Assembly: GCA_030538175.1 (NCBI GenBank)
Contig: JAUNUL010000075.1
Location: 1 to 10,317 of the forward strand
Direction: 5' to 3'
From: Propionibacteriaceae bacterium
Lineage (GTDB): Bacteria; Actinomycetota; Actinomycetes; Propionibacteriales; Propionibacteriaceae
Length of the DNA stretch: 10,317 bases
Part shown: piece by piece, positions 6,003 through 10,317 of the stretch
How the letters are laid out: every line of letters begins with the position of its first letter
Numbering within the stretch: position 1 is the first letter of the stretch
The notes under the pieces: generated by a model
What the model was told of the DNA's origin: nothing
Databases searched by the model: none
Seen by the model: the letters and a program-made list of their open reading frames with translations, nothing else
Position numbers and translations under genes: made by a program

Positions 6003-6266
6003 ATGGACGCCGCAGAGAAGCAGAAGATCATTGAAGAGTACGCGACCAAGCCCGGTGACACTGGCTCTCCGGATGTGCAGATTGCGCTGCTGACCAAGCG
6101 CATCGCGCACCTGACCGAGCACCTGAAGGAGCACAAGGGTGACTTCCACTCGCGTCGCGGCCTGATGCTGATGGTTGGTCAGCGCCGTCGTCTGCTCAAC
6201 TATGTCGCCAAGAACGACATCGAGCACTACCGTGAGTTGATCAAGCGTCTCGGCCTGCGCCGCTGA
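6003..6266 (+). CDS. rpsO: 30S ribosomal protein S15
   Basis: Primary 16S rRNA-binding protein of the small-subunit platform, 87 residues, close to the usual 88-89. Recognised by [18 protein letters not shown] (17-34), [18 protein letters not shown] (37-54) and the tail [23 protein letters not shown]. The ATG at 6003 is preceded by AAGGAG (5990-5995) with 7-nt spacing, an excellent site for a highly expressed gene. It has its own promoter and a strong terminator, so it appears monocistronic. In many bacteria pnp follows directly; here an opposed lipoprotein gene lies between them. Confidence 0.98.
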   Translation: MDAAEKQKIIEEYATKPGDTGSPDVQIALLTKRIAHLTEHLKEHKGDFHSRRGLMLMVGQRRRLLNYVAKNDIEHYRELIKRLGLRR

Positions 6267-6286
6267 TCGCTCGCTCAAGCGAAATC

Positions 6287-6317
6287 AAAAGCCCCGGGGA
6301 TTTTCCCTGGGGCTTTT
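6287..6317. terminator. Strong bidirectional intrinsic terminator after rpsO
   Basis: A 14-bp stem, AAAAGCCCCGGGGA with TCCCTGGGGCTTTT (one G-T pair), closes a 3-nt TTT loop. The stem's own ends give a T-run on either strand, so it can stop rpsO transcripts from the left and lipoprotein transcripts from the right. It begins 21 nt after the rpsO stop and ends 77 nt from the lipoprotein stop. Confidence 0.92.
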
Positions 6318-6393
6318 GCGTTGTCGGCTCTTTTCCTGATGGGCGACTTGAACGTCGGCGGTGTCTGTTCCGGTTCTGTGTGCCGGGGTGGGG

Positions 6394-8148
6394 TCAGTTG
6401 TTGGCGAAGGCGTTGGTGAGCTCAGGCAATACTTGGGCCACCTCGTTCTGGTTGCGCACGAGCCACGCTCGATTGCCGGTTTCTTCGGCGATGCGCTCCA
6501 TGGTCGCGAAACTCTGATCCGTGCCCAGGACGACCAGGCCCACGGTGATGCGCTTGGACGGGTCTGCGCCGTTGATGTTGGCGATGAGCTGATCGGCGGT
6601 GAGCGAGTCGCTCCGCGGATCGCTGTGGCCGTCGGTCAACACGATGATCTGGTGGGTGAAGCCCGGGCGATATTCACGTTCCATCAATGAATAGGCCTCC
6701 CAGATCGCTGAATTCACCGGTGCACTGCCGCGGGCCTGGATCTGACGGAACTGTGCAGCATTGGCATTCAGATTTGCCACATATTCCGGTGTGTCGGTGG
6801 GCTGCAGGGGAATCCGCTGTTGAAAGACCGGTCGCCCTGAAGCGTTGGTCTGGAACGTCATCAGGCCGGTCACGCTGCCGGGTGGCCAATAGCCCCAGTT
6901 CTCCAGGGTGGCGGCAGCGATGATGTCGAGCTTGGGGATGCCGCTGTTGCCCAGTGGTTCGCCCATCGAGGCCCCGGCATCGATCACGGCCAGCGTGGAG
7001 GTCCGATGGCTGAACGTCACATAGGCCTGAGCGGCCTGTGCCCACCCGGTCTGGCCGAGTCGGGCAGGTTCGGAGACTCCCTCGATCGGCAGGCCGACGG
7101 CTTGGAGGTCCGCCGCTGCGGGGGCGCGGTCACCCACCCGGATGCCTGCGGCGAGGAGGGCATCCTGCCCTTGGGGTCCGGTGAGCCAGGAGATGAAGGT
7201 GTCAATGGTCGGCGTGCCACCGCCCACCACGCCGAACAGGACCCCACGCCGGGCGCCATCGATGTGCCAAGCGCGCAGATCCGAATCAGAAGGCTGATTC
7301 AAGGCCACGAGTTCGCTCGTCACTCCTGCCCGCGGGCCGACACCGAGAGCTCGGGGCGCGTCCTGCGGATTCGGGGCCAGCATTCCGGGAACCTCGCTCG
7401 GGGCGGCGTGAGCGACGGTCCGCCACTCCACGGTGGGCATCCGTCGCTGCTCGGGACTGGCCGCTGCGGGGCTGGCCGGGAACCCCTGCCCATCGGCCAC
7501 CAGTTCGGCCAGTCCGATGAAGCCGAGGGTGCCGGTGATCGAATCGTTCGGGGTGGGCAGGACCAACTTCAGCTGGCCCCAGTCGCGTTGTCCGAAGTCT
7601 GCGAAGGTCTTGGCGCCGGTGATGAGCTCGACGAGCGTGGCACCCGTCAAGGACTGGTTCGGCAACGTCTCCGCCAGGGCAGAGGGTGCGATGAGGACCG
7701 CCGGTGACCAGCCGATGGCATGCACGGGCTTCGAGACGACGGTGGTCACCGTGCTGCGGGCCTGCCAGGACAGACCCTCGGGGATCCACGCCGCGGCGTC
7801 GCCAAGGCCTTCTTGGGCAACGGCCCTGCTGTCGCGGGCTTCCACGACGATCGGTTCACAGTCCGGGGCGAAACCCGTCCGATAGTCAGCGAGCACTCGG
7901 TCCACCGCCCGGAGCAGCATGGGATCGACGAGAACGCGTGCCGTGGTGGGGCACGATGCGGTGTTGGTCGGGGTGGCCGGTGACGTGCCGTCGCCCGACG
8001 GGGTGCCACCAGTGCAGGCAGCGACCAGCAAAATGAGCGCAACCAGCCCCGCCCGCAGGGAGCGAGCGCGGCGTGCCCACCCCCGTCGACGCGTGGGCCG
8101 GGCCCGGGAACCCGCCCATGCCGAAGGAGGGGAATGATCATCGATCAC
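6394..8148 (-). CDS. Lipoprotein with substrate-binding-like and von Willebrand factor A domains
   Basis: Secreted lipoprotein of 584 residues. A long basic n-region (RPTRRRGWARRARS) and a hydrophobic stretch lead to the lipobox LVAAC, with lipidated C45, followed by a Ser/Thr/Gly/Pro-rich linker. Residues about 70-365 look like a type 2 periplasmic binding protein, with VLVDPMLLRAVDRVLADY, an AAWIPEGLSW motif and PTPNDSITGTLGFIGLAEL. Residues about 385-580 are a VWA domain with VIDAGASMGEP (D390) and VLTDGHSD (D506). The metal site is degenerate: DAGAS replaces the usual DxSxS. This two-domain arrangement occurs in other actinobacteria as far as I recall; its function is unknown, with surface adhesion or metal-dependent complex assembly being possible. 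GTG 8148 is chosen over an ATG at 8184 because AGGAGG lies 6 nt before it. It lies opposed to rpsO and pnp, between them. Confidence 0.88.
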   Translation of the reverse strand: MIDDHSPPSAWAGSRARPTRRRGWARRARSLRAGLVALILLVAACTGGTPSGDGTSPATPTNTASCPTTARVLVDPMLLRAVDRVLADYRTGFAPDCEPIVVEARDSRAVAQEGLGDAAAWIPEGLSWQARSTVTTVVSKPVHAIGWSPAVLIAPSALAETLPNQSLTGATLVELITGAKTFADFGQRDWGQLKLVLPTPNDSITGTLGFIGLAELVADGQGFPASPAAASPEQRRMPTVEWRTVAHAAPSEVPGMLAPNPQDAPRALGVGPRAGVTSELVALNQPSDSDLRAWHIDGARRGVLFGVVGGGTPTIDTFISWLTGPQGQDALLAAGIRVGDRAPAAADLQAVGLPIEGVSEPARLGQTGWAQAAQAYVTFSHRTSTLAVIDAGASMGEPLGNSGIPKLDIIAAATLENWGYWPPGSVTGLMTFQTNASGRPVFQQRIPLQPTDTPEYVANLNANAAQFRQIQARGSAPVNSAIWEAYSLMEREYRPGFTHQIIVLTDGHSDPRSDSLTADQLIANINGADPSKRITVGLVVLGTDQSFATMERIAEETGNRAWLVRNQNEVAQVLPELTNAFANN

Positions 8149-8154
8149 TGCGCC

Positions 8155-8160
8155 CCTCCT
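8155..8160 (-). promoter_or_regulatory. Ribosome binding site deciding the lipoprotein GTG start
   Basis: On the minus strand AGGAGG runs into GGCGCA and then GTG at 8148, a 6-nt spacing. The upstream in-frame ATG at 8184 has no comparable site and would place this sequence inside the coding region. Confidence 0.6.
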
Positions 8161-8213
8161 TGCGTCCACGAAACTGAAATGCAACTACCAGCCAATCATG
8201 AAACCACCCTCAT

Positions 8214-8228
8214 GAACGCTAGGCGTTC
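8214..8228. repeat. Inverted repeat GAACGC-TAG-GCGTTC
   Basis: Perfect 6-bp arms with a 3-bp centre, 66 bp upstream of the lipoprotein start. Next to it are two direct copies of TCATGAA 14 bp apart. The position suits a transcription-factor site controlling the lipoprotein. The binder is unknown. Confidence 0.35.
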
Positions 8229-8316
8229 CGCCCAGGCGACCCTCGCAATTGCCCTCCTGGGTTGGGGGCGGCCGTTCGAGATTCGCATGTGGGGTAGGTT
8301 TGCTGTGGAACAATTG

Positions 8317-8326
8317 CAAACGTTTG
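8317..8326. promoter_or_regulatory. Palindrome CAAACGTTTG, LacI-type operator likeness
   Basis: Ten-bp perfect palindrome with a central CG, within TTGCAAACGTTTGACC. LacI/GalR-family operators commonly have this shape. It lies near the middle of the intergenic region, about 170 bp from each start codon. No LacI-type gene is in the window. A TTGACC hexamer overlaps its right edge, but no -10 box follows at the right distance. Confidence 0.35.
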
Positions 8327-8495
8327 ACCAAATCGAGGTTGCACCGCCGGCTGATCCGGGAGCCCTCGGTCCTCGGTAGTGGCCCTCGGGCGCGCCTGAA
8401 CGCAGCCGCGCACCCGCGGACCTCGATCGAAGACCGGCCTCCACCCAGACGGATCACCTGTGCGCTCTGCGATCGCATCAAGTGAAAGGAATCCC

Positions 8496-10317
8496 GTGGA
8501 GGGATCTGATCTGAAATTCACCGAAGCCATCATCGACAATGGCAAGTTCGGCAAGCACGTGGTCCGCTTCGAGTCGGGCCTGCTGGCTCGTCAGGCTGCC
8601 GGCTCCGCCGCCGTCTATCTGGACGGCGACACCATGTTGCTGTCCGCCACCACCGCGGCGAAGTCGCCGCGCGACGCCATCGATTTCTTCCCGTTGACGG
8701 TTGATGTCGAGGAGCGGATGTACGCCGCGGGCCGCATCCCCGGTTCCTTCTTCCGCCGCGAGGGGCGTCCGAGTGAGGGCGCGATCCTCGCCTGCCGGCT
8801 GATCGACCGCCCGCTGCGCCCGTCGTTCGTCAAGGGCCTGCGCAACGAGGTCCAGGTCGTCGTCACCGTGATGTCGCTCAACCCCGACGTGCTCTATGAC
8901 GTCGTCGCGATCAACGCTGCGTCCATGTCCACCCAGCTCGCCGGCCTGCCCTTCTCCGGCCCGATCGGCGGCGTGCGCATCGCCCTCATCGACGACCAGT
9001 GGGTCGCCTTCCCGACCGTCGACCAGCTGGCTGACGCGACCTTCGACATGGTCGTCGCCGGCCGGGTCGTCGCCAACGGTGACGTCGCGATCATGATGGT
9101 CGAGGCCGAGTCGACCGAGGAGACCTGGAACCTGGTCGCGGCGGGCAAGCCTGCCCCGACCGAGGACGAGGTCGGCCGTGGTCTGGAAGTCGCCAAGCCG
9201 TTCATCAAGGCCCTGTGTGACGCCCAGGCCGAGCTGGCTGCGCAGTTCCCGAAGGACACCGCCGAGTTCCCGGTCTTCGTCGACTATGGCGACGACCTCT
9301 ATGCTGCGGTCGCGGCAGAGGCCACCGACCAGATCCGTGCGGCGATGCAGATCCCCGGCAAGGAAGAGCGCAACGAGACCACCCATGGCATCCGCCAGGA
9401 GGTCACCCAGAAGCTCTCCGCCCGGTTCCCGGAGCGCGAGAAGGAGTTCGGCGCGGCCCTCAAGGCGCTGACCAAGGACATCGTCCGTCGCCGCACGCTG
9501 ACCGACAAGATCCGCATCGACGGTCGCGGTCCGCGCGACATTCGTTCGCTGTCCTCCGAGGTCGGCATCATCCCGCGTGTGCACGGCTCGGCGCTGTTCG
9601 AGCGTGGCGAGACCCAGATCCTCGGCGTCACCACGCTGAACATGCTGGGCCTGGAGCAGAAGCTCGACACCCTGGCGCCGGAGAGCTCCAAGCGCTACAT
9701 GCACCACTACAACTTCCCGCCCTATTCGACCGGTGAGACCGGTCGCGTCGGCTCCCCGAAGCGCCGCGAGATCGGCCATGGTGCGTTGGCGGAGCGGGCG
9801 CTCGTCCCGGTCCTGCCGGACCGCGAAGAGTTCCCCTATGCGATCCGTCAGGTCTCCGAGGCGCTCGGTTCCAACGGCTCGACCTCGATGGGGTCGGTCT
9901 GCGCCTCGACCCTCGCCCTGCTGAACGCCGGTGTGCCGCTCAAGGCACCGGTCGCCGGCATCGCCATGGGCCTCATGAGCGAAGAGGTCGACGGCAAGAC
10001 CGAATATGTCGCCCTCACCGACATCCTCGGCGACGAGGACGCGCTGGGTGACATGGACTTCAAGGTCGCCGGCACCAAGGACTTCGTGACCGCGCTGCAG
10101 CTCGACACCAAGCTCGACGGCATCCCCGCCGACGTGCTGGCGGCCGCGCTGTTGCAGGCCCGGGAGGCCCGCCTGGCGATCCTCGAGGTCATGAACGAGG
10201 CCATCGATCGTCCGGACGAGATGAGCCCCTATGCGCCGCGGATCATCACCGTGAAGATCCCGGTCGACAAGATCGGTGAGGTCATCGGCCCGAAGGGCAA
10301 GATGATCAACCAGATCC
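8496..10317 (+). CDS. pnp: Polynucleotide phosphorylase (polyribonucleotide nucleotidyltransferase), C-terminus missing
   Basis: Phosphorolytic 3'-5' exoribonuclease central to mRNA decay; in actinobacteria it also makes heteropolymeric RNA tails. The first 607 of roughly 740 residues are present. The first RNase PH core (about 10-145) carries [12 protein letters not shown] (85-96). An alpha-helical linker spans about 245-335. The second, catalytic core (about 340-565) has [12 protein letters not shown] (363-374), [18 protein letters not shown], and [17 protein letters not shown] with D513 and D519, aligning with the E. coli metal-binding D486 and D492. The KH domain begins at about 580 with VIGPKGK (596-602); the S1 domain lies off the right edge. 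The start is GTG 8496 with GAAAGGA 5 nt upstream; [11 protein letters not shown] matches the usual actinobacterial N-terminus. It is normally beside rpsO but here sits 2.2 kb downstream of it. Confidence 0.98.
   Translation, partial: MEGSDLKFTEAIIDNGKFGKHVVRFESGLLARQAAGSAAVYLDGDTMLLSATTAAKSPRDAIDFFPLTVDVEERMYAAGRIPGSFFRREGRPSEGAILACRLIDRPLRPSFVKGLRNEVQVVVTVMSLNPDVLYDVVAINAASMSTQLAGLPFSGPIGGVRIALIDDQWVAFPTVDQLADATFDMVVAGRVVANGDVAIMMVEAESTEETWNLVAAGKPAPTEDEVGRGLEVAKPFIKALCDAQAELAAQFPKDTAEFPVFVDYGDDLYAAVAAEATDQIRAAMQIPGKEERNETTHGIRQEVTQKLSARFPEREKEFGAALKALTKDIVRRRTLTDKIRIDGRGPRDIRSLSSEVGIIPRVHGSALFERGETQILGVTTLNMLGLEQKLDTLAPESSKRYMHHYNFPPYSTGETGRVGSPKRREIGHGALAERALVPVLPDREEFPYAIRQVSEALGSNGSTSMGSVCASTLALLNAGVPLKAPVAGIAMGLMSEEVDGKTEYVALTDILGDEDALGDMDFKVAGTKDFVTALQLDTKLDGIPADVLAAALLQAREARLAILEVMNEAIDRPDEMSPYAPRIITVKIPVDKIGEVIGPKGKMINQI

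Larger units (their letters stand above)
8149..8495. other. 347-bp divergent intergenic region with palindromes, no gene seen
   Basis: This stretch separates the lipoprotein start from the pnp start. Reading it in six frames I find only short open stretches without ribosome binding sites. It holds a repeated TCATGAA (8196-8202 and 8210-8216), the palindrome GAACGC-TAG-GCGTTC (8214-8228), CAATTG (8311-8316) adjoining CAAACGTTTG (8317-8326), three CCTCGG copies (8364-8389) and TGCGATCGCA (8468-8477). I could not assign a promoter for pnp or the lipoprotein with confidence. Confidence 0.6.

Noticed and set aside
7006..7707. 233-codon plus-strand frame inside the lipoprotein gene
   Set aside because: Antisense to a gene with a lipobox, a binding-protein-like half and a VWA half; no independent evidence of coding.
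8364..8389. Three copies of CCTCGG as a possible repeat array
   Set aside because: Copies are only 6 bp, with uneven spacing, in GC-rich DNA; too weak to call a repeat element or CRISPR.
8478..9779. 433-codon open frame on the minus strand across pnp
   Set aside because: Antisense shadow of a clear PNPase; composition rich in Gly, Asp, Arg and Leu without motifs, and no ribosome binding site or context.
1..10317. Search for tRNA genes, CRISPR arrays, insertion-sequence ends, phage genes or toxin-antitoxin pairs
   Set aside because: None was recognised by eye on either strand; the window looks like ordinary chromosomal backbone.

Overview
This is a GC-rich chromosomal stretch from an actinobacterium (high-GC Gram-positive). 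The protein signatures (PNPase beginning [11 protein letters not shown]15, YqeY), GTG and TTG starts with strong purine-rich ribosome binding sites, and the lipobox lipoprotein all fit. A member of the Propionibacteriales is a guess I cannot prove from the window. Most of the content is ordinary core genome. I see no CRISPR array, tRNA, rRNA, insertion sequence, prophage or toxin-antitoxin pair.

Layout, left to right: (1) the N-terminal two thirds of a sodium-dependent dicarboxylate/amino-acid symporter, on the minus strand and running off the left edge; (2) a small helical, phasin-like orphan protein on the plus strand, ending near a long 16-bp hairpin; (3) a three-gene minus-strand operon reading CPBP-type (CAAX) membrane protease, DesK-like histidine kinase, NarL/FixJ response regulator, with the kinase and regulator coupled by an ATGA overlap; (4) a divergently transcribed cytosolic glycerophosphodiester phosphodiesterase, whose stop codon abuts the stop codon of a convergent GatB/YqeY-domain gene inside a perfect palindrome; (5) rpsO (S15) on the plus strand with a recognisable promoter, a foldable leader and a very strong bidirectional terminator; (6) a minus-strand lipoprotein that joins a periplasmic-binding-protein-like half to a von Willebrand factor A half; (7) the first 607 codons of pnp (polynucleotide phosphorylase), running off the right edge.

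How the genes relate: rpsO and pnp are a classic adjacent pair in bacteria. Here they are kept in the same orientation but separated by about 2.2 kb, which holds an opposed lipoprotein gene and a 347-bp intergenic region with several perfect palindromes. The protease-kinase-regulator operon is the most system-like unit. A palindrome CATGAC-N4-GTCATG sits in the divergent promoter region in front of it and is a reasonable candidate for autoregulation.

The best candidates for follow-up are the protease/two-component operon with its palindrome, the lipoprotein inserted between rpsO and pnp, and the small phasin-like orphan. None is proven novel.
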